Of a stretch of DNA of 64,000 nt, positions 49,547-61,673 are shown piece after piece. Under the pieces are notes generated by a model. The model was not told the DNA's origin. It worked only from the letters and a program-made list of their open reading frames with translations, and did no database searches. Every line of letters begins with the position of its first letter. Positions within the stretch are counted from its first letter, which is position 1. The DNA comes from Streptomyces sp. NBC_01549 (lineage in GTDB: Bacteria; Actinomycetota; Actinomycetes; Streptomycetales; Streptomycetaceae): NCBI RefSeq assembly GCF_026339955.1, contig NZ_JAPEPW010000001.1:5327001-5391000 (forward strand), in the 5' to 3' direction. The translations under genes were made by a program, and so were the position numbers.

Positions 49547-50706
49547 GGCGGGGTCCCCGTCAGCTCGGCGTACGCCGACTCGTGGGCACGGCGACGGCTC
49601 ACGTCACGGGCGAAGATCTCCCGGGTCACCCCGGTGAGGGTGGCCGCCGGGGCATGCAGGTCGAGGCGGCTGGACTCGGCGACCGTCTTGGCCCAGTCGT
49701 GGGGGACCTCGCGGCCGAGGGCGCCGGCGAGGGCGCCGGACATGGTGGCGATGGAGTCGCAGTCGCGGCCGTAGTTCACCGAGCCGAGGACCGCGTGCCG
49801 GTAGTCGCCGCCGGACACCACCAACATGCCCAGCGCGACGGGGAGTTCCTCGATCGCGTGGAGGCGGGAGGGGCGGCGGGCGGCGAGGGAGGGGGAGCGG
49901 TAGTCGGGGCCGACCGTGTCGTAGGGGGCCACCGCCTCGCGGAGCGGGATCAGCGCCGACTCGAAGTCCGTGTGGCGGGAGGCGACTTCGCAGACAGCCT
50001 CGATGGCCGACCGGGTGCCGTCCTTCGCCAGGGACAGGCAGGCCGCGACGACCGAGTCCGGGCTCGCCCCGGGCGCGCACGCCGCCGCCACCCCCGCCGC
50101 GAAGACGCCCGCCGCCTCCCGCCCGTACGACGACTGGTGGGCGCCCGCGATGTCGAGCGCCTCGGCGTACGCGCCCGCCGGGTCGGCCGCGTTGACCAGG
50201 CCTACCGGCGCCATGTACATCGCGGCGCCGCAGTTGACGATGTTGCCGGTGCCGGCCTCCCGGGGGTCCACATGGCCGTAGTGGAGGCGGGCCACCAGCC
50301 ACTTCTCCGCGAGGAAGATGCGCTGCAGGGGGATGGCCTCGGCCTCCAGTTCCGGGATCCAGCGCGGGCCCGTCATGAGGTCGGGGACCAGGTGTTCGGC
50401 GACGGCGTACGCGTCGAGGTGGTCGCGGACGGTGGCGTACACCCGTACCAGCGCGTGGGTCATCAGGGTGTCGTCGGTGACGTGTCCGTCGCCCTTGTGG
50501 TAAGGGGCGATGGGGCGGGCGGTGCGCCAGGCGTCGCCGTTCCAGGGGCCGACGATGCCGTGGATCCGGCCGCCGTGCCGTTCGACGATCTGCTCGGGGG
50601 TGTAGCCCTCGACGGGGCCGCCGAGCGCGTCGCCGACGGCGGCTCCGACGAGGGCTCCGGTGATGCGTTCGCCGAGGGTTCCCGATTCTTCTCCTTTGGG
50701 CGTCAT
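49534..50706 (-). CDS. ADP-ribosylglycohydrolase family protein (copy 2)
   Basis: 390 aa from ATG at 50706 (MTPKGEESGTLGERITGAL). All family metal motifs are intact: GAAVGDALGGPVEGYTPEQI (residues 22-41), GDGHVTDDTLMTHALVRVYA, and SVNYGRDCDSIATMSGALAGALG. Additional stretches TGNIVNCGAAMYMAPVGLVN and LDIAGAHQSSYGREAAGVFA are typical of the DraG/ARH group. The best candidate in the operon for an active hydrolase. It begins 7 bases after copy 3 ends. Confidence 0.92.
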   Translation of the reverse strand: MTPKGEESGTLGERITGALVGAAVGDALGGPVEGYTPEQIVERHGGRIHGIVGPWNGDAWRTARPIAPYHKGDGHVTDDTLMTHALVRVYATVRDHLDAYAVAEHLVPDLMTGPRWIPELEAEAIPLQRIFLAEKWLVARLHYGHVDPREAGTGNIVNCGAAMYMAPVGLVNAADPAGAYAEALDIAGAHQSSYGREAAGVFAAGVAAACAPGASPDSVVAACLSLAKDGTRSAIEAVCEVASRHTDFESALIPLREAVAPYDTVGPDYRSPSLAARRPSRLHAIEELPVALGMLVVSGGDYRHAVLGSVNYGRDCDSIATMSGALAGALGREVPHDWAKTVAESSRLDLHAPAATLTGVTREIFARDVSRRRAHESAYAELTGTPPCSD

Positions 50707-50713
50707 GCCCGAA

Positions 50714-52009
50714 TCATCCCTCTGGGGTGGCCAGTTCCGTCGCTTCCAGGAGGTCGGCGAGTCCGATCAGGTCCGTTCCCGTCAGCCGGGGCAGCGCGCA
50801 GCCGGACAGGATGCGGCAGGCGTCGCGCCAGGAGGCGGGGATCGCGGCGCCGCCGCCCAGCGCGCCGGTGAGCGCGCCCGCGAGGGCCGGGGCGGAGTCC
50901 GCGACCCGGGACAGACAGGCGGCGGCGGGTACCGCCTCCGCGATCCGGCCGCGTGCGGCGGTGGCCAGGGCGAGGGCGACCGGCACGGTCTCCGCCGCCG
51001 CGATGCCGTAGCTGTAGACGTGGTCGACGATCTGGTGTTCCAGGAGCGGGACCAGGGCGAAGGTGTCCTCGCTGGCGCGGGCGAGCCGTAGTGCGTGCCG
51101 GGCGTTGCGGCCGATCTCCGTGGACTCGGGGAGCTCGGCGAGGGCGGCGTCCGCGCAGGCGTCGACGTCGGCCCCGGCGAGGGCGAGCGCGAGGGCCGCG
51201 GCCATCGCACGGGCGCCGTGGACCCCGTCGCCGTCCTGGGTGTAGCGGGCGTCGAACTCGGCGAGTTCGGCGGCGAGTCGGGGGTCGCCCGGGTGCGCCA
51301 CGGCGAGTACACAGGCCCGTACGCAGGCCGCGTCGTCGAAGTAGTGCGGGTTGTCGTGGCCGGTGGCGGGCGGGCGCAGCCCGGTGGCGAGGTTGCCGAG
51401 GCCCGCCCGTACGGAGATCCGTGCGCGCAGGGGGAGCAGCGCGGACTCGACCTCGGGGGCGCGCTCGGCGGCCGCGGCGACCTCGCTGGCGACGGCGTTC
51501 CAGGACAGGTCGATGGACGCCCGCATCCGGCGTTCCCGGCTCAGGTCGCCGAGCGCGCTGCGGTCCCCGGCGCGCAGCACGGCCTCCGCCGCGAACGCCG
51601 CCCATTCCGCGTCGTCCGACGGACCGAGCCGCAGGGGTTCCGGCGGTTGGTTCAGCGCGATGGGCACGGGCAGGGTGGTCGTCGCGTTCTGCTCCGCGAA
51701 GGTGTCCAGCTCGCGGGTCAGCCGCCGGGTCCATTCGGGCATCCGGGCCGCGCGGTGCCGGCCGGCGGGCCAGCCTGCGGCGTCGCCCGCGGCGAGCCCG
51801 AGCAGGAGGCCCTCGATCCGACGGGGGCGCGAGGCGGGTACGGCGGCGGCGCCCCGCTCCGTACGGAGGTCCACATCCGTCGAGAGTGAGTCCCCGATGT
51901 CCGGTGCCGAGGGTGAGTCCCCGAGGTCGGACGTCGAGACCGAACCCCCGGGTTCCGGTGCCGAGGCCGATCCCGCGCCCGGTTCGTCGCCGACCAGGCC
52001 GGGTCTCAT
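50714..52009 (-). CDS. ADP-ribosylglycohydrolase family protein, metal site altered (copy 3)
   Basis: 431 aa from ATG at 52009, overlapping the stop of copy 4. The first 60 residues are Gly/Ser/Asp-rich and disordered (SVSTSDLGDSPSAPDIGDSL). The domain keeps GLLLGLAAGDAAGWPAGRH and SDDAEWAAFAAEAVL (in place of TDDT). At the C-terminal site it has CLSRVADSAPALAGALTG where copy 4 has MGRDADTTAAVAGALAG, so one metal-ligand Asp is Val and the next Thr is Ala. It may be inactive or act as a partner of another copy. Confidence 0.85.
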   Translation of the reverse strand: MRPGLVGDEPGAGSASAPEPGGSVSTSDLGDSPSAPDIGDSLSTDVDLRTERGAAAVPASRPRRIEGLLLGLAAGDAAGWPAGRHRAARMPEWTRRLTRELDTFAEQNATTTLPVPIALNQPPEPLRLGPSDDAEWAAFAAEAVLRAGDRSALGDLSRERRMRASIDLSWNAVASEVAAAAERAPEVESALLPLRARISVRAGLGNLATGLRPPATGHDNPHYFDDAACVRACVLAVAHPGDPRLAAELAEFDARYTQDGDGVHGARAMAAALALALAGADVDACADAALAELPESTEIGRNARHALRLARASEDTFALVPLLEHQIVDHVYSYGIAAAETVPVALALATAARGRIAEAVPAAACLSRVADSAPALAGALTGALGGGAAIPASWRDACRILSGCALPRLTGTDLIGLADLLEATELATPEG

Positions 52010-53115
52010 GGCTGCACCTCGTCATCGTCGGTGGCGAGGATGTAGTCGCTGGTGAGGGCGTACGGGTCGGGTGGCGGCGGCGCAGTGCTCCCCGTGCTCC
52101 CCGTCCCCCACTTCCCGTCGCCCCCAGGTGTCAGCAGCTCCGCCACGTCCAGCACGTGGTGGCCCGCCATGGAGGGCAGACAGCTGCCGCGTGCCGGGCC
52201 GATGGCCGCTGCCCAGTCCGCCGGGATCGCGGCGGCGCCCCGGGTCGCCCCGGCCAGCGCGCCCGCCACCGCGGCCGTGGTGTCGGCGTCGCGGCCCATG
52301 TTGACGGCGGTGAGGACGGACTCGGTGAAGTCGCCGTCGGCGGCGGCGTACGCGCCGAAGGCGAGGGCGACGGCCTCCGGGGCCAGGTCCGTCCAGGGGT
52401 AGCCGCCGATGACGACCGCCGAGCGCACCGCCCGTTCCCCGCGGTGGGCGACGGCCACCGCCCGGCGCAGGGAGCGGGCCGTCCAGGAGTCGTCCGGGAT
52501 CACGGCGAGCGCGGAGGCGACCACCGAGATCGTGGCCGCGCCCGCCATCGCCGCCGCGACACCCGCCGCGACCGCCTGGCCGCCGTAGATGCCTTCCCCG
52601 TCGTGGCTCACCGAGCCGTCGATCGCCACCAGGCGGGCCGCCTCCGCCGGGCGGCCCGCCGCGAAGACGCCGAAGGGCGCCGCGCGCATCGCCAGACCGT
52701 CGCTCCAGGCGTGCCGGTGCTGGGCCGAGATGGGCGCCGCGAGGCCCCGGCGCAGGTTCTCCAGGGTGCCGCGCTCGCTGAAGCCCGCGCCCCGGAACGG
52801 CCCCTCGTCGCGGTCGGCGATCCACTGGTGCCAGGCCGCCTCGACATGTGTCACGGTGAGCGCCGAACCGTGCCGGGCGAGTAGCAGCCCCGAGAAGATC
52901 GCGTACTCCGTGTCGTCCGTCCCGGCCGGGTGTTCGGCGACGTACCCCGTGATCCGTCCCCACTTCGCGCGGATCTGCGACGGCCTCATGTTCTCGGCGG
53001 GCGCGCCCAGCGCGTCCCCGACGGCGAGGCCGAGCAGCGCGCCGCGGGCCCGCTCGCGCAGAGCGGCCGAGTCCCCGGGCGCCGGGACGGAGGGAATGCA
53101 GGCGATGGAAACCAT
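52006..53115 (-). CDS. ADP-ribosylglycohydrolase family protein (copy 4, first gene of operon)
   Basis: 369 aa from ATG at 53115 with AGGAGAGG upstream, the best ribosome-binding site of the operon. Motifs are complete: LLGLAVGDALGAPAENMRPSQ, HPAGTDDTEYAIFSGLLLA and VNMGRDADTTAAVAGALAGA, followed by AAIPADWAAAIGPARGSC, the usual family ending. The C-terminal 40 residues are Gly/Thr/Pro-rich. It heads the operon of four glycohydrolases, kinase, CoA-transferase and lyase, divergent from the metal transporter gene. Confidence 0.92.
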   Translation of the reverse strand: MVSIACIPSVPAPGDSAALRERARGALLGLAVGDALGAPAENMRPSQIRAKWGRITGYVAEHPAGTDDTEYAIFSGLLLARHGSALTVTHVEAAWHQWIADRDEGPFRGAGFSERGTLENLRRGLAAPISAQHRHAWSDGLAMRAAPFGVFAAGRPAEAARLVAIDGSVSHDGEGIYGGQAVAAGVAAAMAGAATISVVASALAVIPDDSWTARSLRRAVAVAHRGERAVRSAVVIGGYPWTDLAPEAVALAFGAYAAADGDFTESVLTAVNMGRDADTTAAVAGALAGATRGAAAIPADWAAAIGPARGSCLPSMAGHHVLDVAELLTPGGDGKWGTGSTGSTAPPPPDPYALTSDYILATDDDEVQP

Positions 53116-53257
53116 ACGGTGCCTCTCCTCTCAGGGCGCAGAGCCCTTTGGGGATGTGTCCCACGGGAGGGGGCGGGGAGAGCCGTCCGAGGCTCCTCAT
53201 TCACCCGGTCGACATCTGTGCATGATCCTTCACGGATGAGCGCCTGAGGGTAAAACC

Positions 53258-53276
53258 GCAGGTTAGCCCAGCCTTT
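53258..53276. promoter_or_regulatory. Possible iron box (DmdR/IdeR site)
   Basis: GCAGGTTAGCCCAGCCTTT matches 13 of 19 positions of the DtxR/IdeR consensus TTAGGTTAGSCTAACCTAA, including the AGGTTAGCC core. It is 89 bases upstream of the VIT1/CCC1-type gene and 143 bases from the divergent operon start. The match is asymmetric, so affinity is uncertain. Confidence 0.4.
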
Positions 53277-53364
53277 CCTTGCTGGCGGAGAAGAAATTAC
53301 TGGCGTACTTTCATGGTTGTCGAAAAGTAGAAACAGTCCAAACGAACGATTCTGGGGGACCGGT

Positions 53365-54096
53365 ATGTCCATCATCGAGACCGAAGCGACCCTGCACGAG
53401 GCGCACCGCGACAACCACACCCACCGGGATGTGACCGGCGGATGGCTGCGCCCGGCCGTGTTCGGCGCGATGGACGGGCTCGTGTCCAACCTCGCCCTGA
53501 TGACCGGCGTCGCCGGCGGGTCCGTCGCCCACCAGACGATCGTCATCACCGGGCTCGCGGGCCTGGCCGCCGGCGCCTTCTCCATGGCTGCCGGCGAGTA
53601 CACCTCCGTCGCCTCGCAGCGCGAGCTCGTCCAGGCCGAACTCGACGTCGAGCGCCGGGAGTTGAGAAAGTATCCGCAGGACGAGGAGCGCGAGCTCGCC
53701 GCGCTGTACGAGTCGCGTGGCGTGGATTCCGCGCTCGCCCGGGAAGTGGCCAAGCAGCTCTCGCGCGACCCCGAGCAGGCTCTTGAGATACACGCTCGCG
53801 AGGAGCTCGGCATCGACCCGGGCGACCTGCCCTCCCCGGCCGTCGCCGCCGTGTCGAGCTTCGGCTCCTTCGCCCTGGGCGCCCTGCTCCCCGTGCTGCC
53901 GTATCTGCTCGGCGCGACCGTCCTGTGGCCCGCGCTGCTGCTCGCGCTGATCGGGCTCTTCGCGTGCGGTGCGATCGTGGCCCGGGTGACGGCCCGAACC
54001 TGGTGGTACAGCGGAATCCGGCAGCTCGCGCTCGGCGGTGCCGCGGCGGGTGTGACGTACGCCCTGGGCAGTCTGTTCGGTACCGCCGTAGGATGA
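53365..54096 (+). CDS. VIT1/CCC1-family iron/manganese transporter
   Basis: ATG at 53365 (MSIIETEATLHEAHRDNHT) with GGGGG upstream; 243 aa. The first membrane segment has the family motif LRPAVFGAMDGLVSNLALMTGVAGG, the second AGLAAGAFSMAAGEYTSVASQREL. The 80-residue cytoplasmic loop is rich in Glu (ELVQAELDVERRELRKYPQDEEREL), matching the metal-binding domain of VIT1, and three more membrane segments follow. These proteins move Fe2+ or Mn2+ out of the cytoplasm. Confidence 0.92.
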   Translation: MSIIETEATLHEAHRDNHTHRDVTGGWLRPAVFGAMDGLVSNLALMTGVAGGSVAHQTIVITGLAGLAAGAFSMAAGEYTSVASQRELVQAELDVERRELRKYPQDEERELAALYESRGVDSALAREVAKQLSRDPEQALEIHAREELGIDPGDLPSPAVAAVSSFGSFALGALLPVLPYLLGATVLWPALLLALIGLFACGAIVARVTARTWWYSGIRQLALGGAAAGVTYALGSLFGTAVG

Positions 54097-54106
54097 TGCC
54101 TCGCGC

Positions 54107-54130
54107 ACTTATGCAAAGGACTGCATAAGT
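54107..54130. promoter_or_regulatory. Perfect inverted repeat after the metal transporter gene
   Basis: ACTTATGCA and TGCATAAGT are perfect 9-bp arms around AAGGAC, starting 10 bases after the stop. It is AT-rich and lacks a T-run, so it could be an operator for gltB or a weak terminator. Confidence 0.45.
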
Positions 54131-54134
54131 AGCC

Positions 54135-54161
54135 GTTACTCCCTGGTTTCGATTGCTTAAC
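54135..54161 (-). promoter_or_regulatory. Possible GlnR site upstream of gltB
   Basis: On the minus strand the blocks GTTAA, GAAAC and GTAAC follow each other with 6-base spacers (CAGGGA between the last two). This fits the actinobacterial GlnR pattern gTnAc-n6-GaAAc, with repeating 6-base spacing. It is about 300 bases before gltB, which would be a natural nitrogen-regulated target. The remaining spacer to 54460 holds no gene I can support. Confidence 0.4.
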
Positions 54162-54460
54162 CACTGGGAATGAGCCGTAAGCGCTGCGGGCAATGAGGCC
54201 TGCGCCGCGTCAGTGCGGTGGGTGACGTTGCCCGCCGTACCTTGGACCCACGGACACTGATCTGTCCGCTTAGGTCCCCTTAACTCCACCGTCGCGCGCG
54301 GTACCCCCACGCCACCCCTCGGTGTCCGCATGTTGGAACGGAGTATCCGGTTCCCGAGAACCATTCCATCATGTAACCTGCACGAAATTTTGCACCCCCA
54401 GCAGAGGGCCAACGTCGTCCCTCGGCACATGCATATGCCACGACGACGACGGGAGAGCCG

Positions 54461-59045
<4,585 letters not shown>

Positions 59046-59053
<8 letters not shown>

Positions 59054-60506
59054 TCCCAAGGGCTTTCTGAACCACGGTCGCGAGGTCGCCATGACCCGCC
59101 CCGTCGCGGAGCGCGTCAAGGACTGGAACGAGGTCTACGTTCCGGGCTCGCTGCTCCCGATCATCTCCAAGCAGGCCAGCCGTTGCATGGACTGCGGGAT
59201 CCCGTTCTGCCACAACGGCTGTCCGCTGGGGAACCTGATCCCCGAGTGGAACGACTATGCCTACCGCGAGGACTGGCAGGCCGCGTCCGAGCGTCTGCAC
59301 GCCACGAACAACTTCCCGGAGTTCACGGGCCGCCTGTGCCCCGCTCCCTGCGAGTCGGCGTGCGTGCTGGGCATCAACCAGCCCGCCGTGACCATCAAGA
59401 ACGTCGAGGTCTCGATCATCGACAAGGCGTGGGACACGGGCGACGTCGCCCCGCAGATCCCCGAGCGCCTGTCGGGCAAGACCGTCGCCGTCATCGGCTC
59501 GGGCCCGGCGGGCCTGGCCGCCGCCCAGCAGCTCACCCGGGCCGGCCACACGGTCGCCGTGTACGAGCGCGCCGACCGCGTCGGCGGTCTGCTGCGCTAC
59601 GGCATCCCCGAGTTCAAGATGGAGAAGCGGCACATCAACCGCCGCATCGAGCAGATGCGCGCGGAGGGCACCCGCTTCCGCACCGGCGTCGAGATCGGCC
59701 GCGACCTCAAGGCGACGGACCTGCGCAAGCGGTACGATGCCGTGGTCATCGCCGCCGGTGCGACGACCGCGCGTGACCTCCCGGTCCCCGGCCGCGAGCT
59801 CAAGGGCATCCACCAGGCCATGGAGTACCTGCCGCTGGCCAACAAGGTGCAGGAGGGCGACTACGTGGCGCCCCCGATCACGGCCGAGGGCAAGCACGTC
59901 GTGGTCATCGGCGGCGGCGACACGGGCGCGGACTGCGTGGGCACCGCCCACCGCCAGGGCGCGGCCTCGGTCACGCAGCTGGAGATCATGCCGCAGCCCG
60001 GCGAGGAGCGGCACCCGGGCCAGCCCTGGCCGACGTTCCCGATGCTCTACAAGGTCACCTCCGCGCACGAGGAGGGCGGCGACCGCGTCTACTCGGTCTC
60101 CACCACCCACTTCGAGGGCGACGAGGACGGCAACGTCCAGTGGCTGCACCTCACCGAGGTCGAGTTCGTCGACGGCAAGCTGAACCAGAAGTCGGGCACG
60201 GAGCGCAAGATCCCCGCCCAGCTGGTGACGCTGGCCATGGGCTTCACCGGCACCGACGTCGAGAACGGCGTGGTCTCCCAGTTCGGCCTGGAGCTCGACG
60301 CGCGCGGCAACATCGCCCGCGACGCCGACTTCGCGACGAACGTGCCCGGCGTGTACGTCGCCGGTGACGCCGGCCGCGGCCAGTCGTTGATCGTGTGGGC
60401 CATCGCGGAGGGCCGCTCGGCCGCCCGCGGGGTCGACCGCTTCCTGACCGGGGCCAGCGACCTGCCGGCCCCGATCCGCCCGACGGACCGCTCGCTGATG
60501 GTCTGA
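59046..60506 (+). CDS. gltD: Glutamate synthase small subunit
   Basis: Delivers electrons from NADPH to GltB through FAD and Fe-S clusters. 486 aa, ATG inside the end of gltB. The N-terminal region has two cysteine sets, CMDCGIPFCHNGCPLGN and CPAPCESACVLGI, for 4Fe-4S clusters. The FAD site is VIGSGPAGLAAAQQL, the NADPH site VIGGGDTGADCVGTA, and the C-terminal FAD contact GVYVAGDAGRGQSLIVWAI. Length and motifs are standard. Confidence 0.98.
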
Positions 60507-60604
60507 CGCTCCACCCCAACAAACGTCCCGTACAACGGCGTACGGAACTGAACGCGGCGCCTGCCTTGTCCCCGACCGGACGGTGGTGGGCGCCGTGGTG
60601 CGTC

Positions 60605-60690
60605 CTCAGCCGGCCGGCGACGGGGCGTCGTGGGTGGCGGTCTCAGCCGGCCGGGCGACGGGGCGTCGTCGGTGGTGGTCTCAGTCGCCC
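60605..60690. repeat. Imperfect tandem repeat, period 37-38 bases
   Basis: About 2.3 copies of a unit starting CTCAGCCGGCCG and containing GCGACGGGGCGTCGT begin at 60605, 60642 and 60680. The last runs into the end of the ABC ATPase gene, so the unit may have spread from that gene's 3' end into the spacer. The rest of 60507-60604 shows nothing I recognise. Confidence 0.7.
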
Positions 60691-61673
60691 GGGCGGCCGG
60701 TGTCGTCCGGCCACACCCCGATGTGGTCCTGCTCCAGTTCCAGCATCACCCGGTCCTCCATGCCGAGGGCCGCGGTGTACTCGGCGGGCAGCTGGAGCCG
60801 GCCGGCCCGGTCCAGCGTCGCGAACTCCCGTGCCACCAGGGCCTCCTGCCCCTCCGCGTCGACCTCCGTGCGGCGCAGCACCTCCGTCGAGGTACGGCCG
60901 TCACGAATCGCGACCGCGCGGCGGACCTCCCCCGCGACCGCCTGGTCGTGCGTGACGATCACGATCGTCGTGCCCAGCTCCTCGTTGGCCCGGCGGAACG
61001 CCGCGAACACCTCCGCGCCGGTCGCCGAGTCCAGCTCGCCGGTCGGCTCGTCGGCGAGCAGCAGGGACGGCGAGTTGGCGAGGGCCACGGCGATCGCGAC
61101 GCGCTGCTGCTGCCCGCCGGACATCTGCTGAGGCCGGCGGTCTCGGCAGTCGGCGACGCCGAGCATCGCGAGCAGCTCCCGCGCCCGCTCGGCCCGTTGC
61201 TTCCCGCGGCCCCGGCCGCCCGCCAACTGCATGGGCAGCGCCACGTTCTGGGCCGCCGTCAGATAGGGGAGGAGATTGCGTGCCGTCTGCTGCCAGACGA
61301 AACCGACCACCTCGCGGCGGTAGCGCAGCCGGTCCTTCGCGTTCATCGTGAGCAGATCGCGGCCCGCGACCCGCGCGGCGCCCGCCGTGGGCACGTCGAG
61401 GCCGGCGAGGATGTTCATCAGGGTCGACTTGCCGCTGCCGGAGGCGCCGACCAGGGCCGTCAACTCGCCCTCCTGGACCAGCAGATCGAGCCCCTGGAGT
61501 GCCTGTACCTCCACCCCGGCGGAGCCGCCGTCGGCTCCCCGGCCGGAGAAGATACGGACCAGCCGGTCGCAGGCGATCAGGGCGTCCCGCCCGTACGCGG
61601 GCCGGTCGCGGCGCGCCGCCGCCCGTTGCTCCAGCTCCGCCAGGCTCGTCCGCGAGGTCGTGGTAGGGGTCAT
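60681..61673 (-). CDS. MacB/LolD-type ABC ATPase with AbrB-like C-terminal domain
   Basis: 330 aa from ATG at 61673, which overlaps the stop of the FtsX-type permease gene. ATPase motifs are LVGASGSGKSTLMNILAGLD, FVWQQTARNLLPYLT, MSGGQQQRVAIAVALANSP, LLLADEPTGELD and VIVTHD. Residues about 285-325, FATLDRAGRLQLPAEYTAA and then LGMEDRVMLELEQDHIGV, resemble a SpoVT/AbrB swapped-hairpin domain, an unusual addition for this ATPase class. It should power the adjacent FtsX-type permease, which appears truncated here. Confidence 0.9.
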   Translation of the reverse strand: MTPTTTSRTSLAELEQRAAARRDRPAYGRDALIACDRLVRIFSGRGADGGSAGVEVQALQGLDLLVQEGELTALVGASGSGKSTLMNILAGLDVPTAGAARVAGRDLLTMNAKDRLRYRREVVGFVWQQTARNLLPYLTAAQNVALPMQLAGGRGRGKQRAERARELLAMLGVADCRDRRPQQMSGGQQQRVAIAVALANSPSLLLADEPTGELDSATGAEVFAAFRRANEELGTTIVIVTHDQAVAGEVRRAVAIRDGRTSTEVLRRTEVDAEGQEALVAREFATLDRAGRLQLPAEYTAALGMEDRVMLELEQDHIGVWPDDTGRPGD

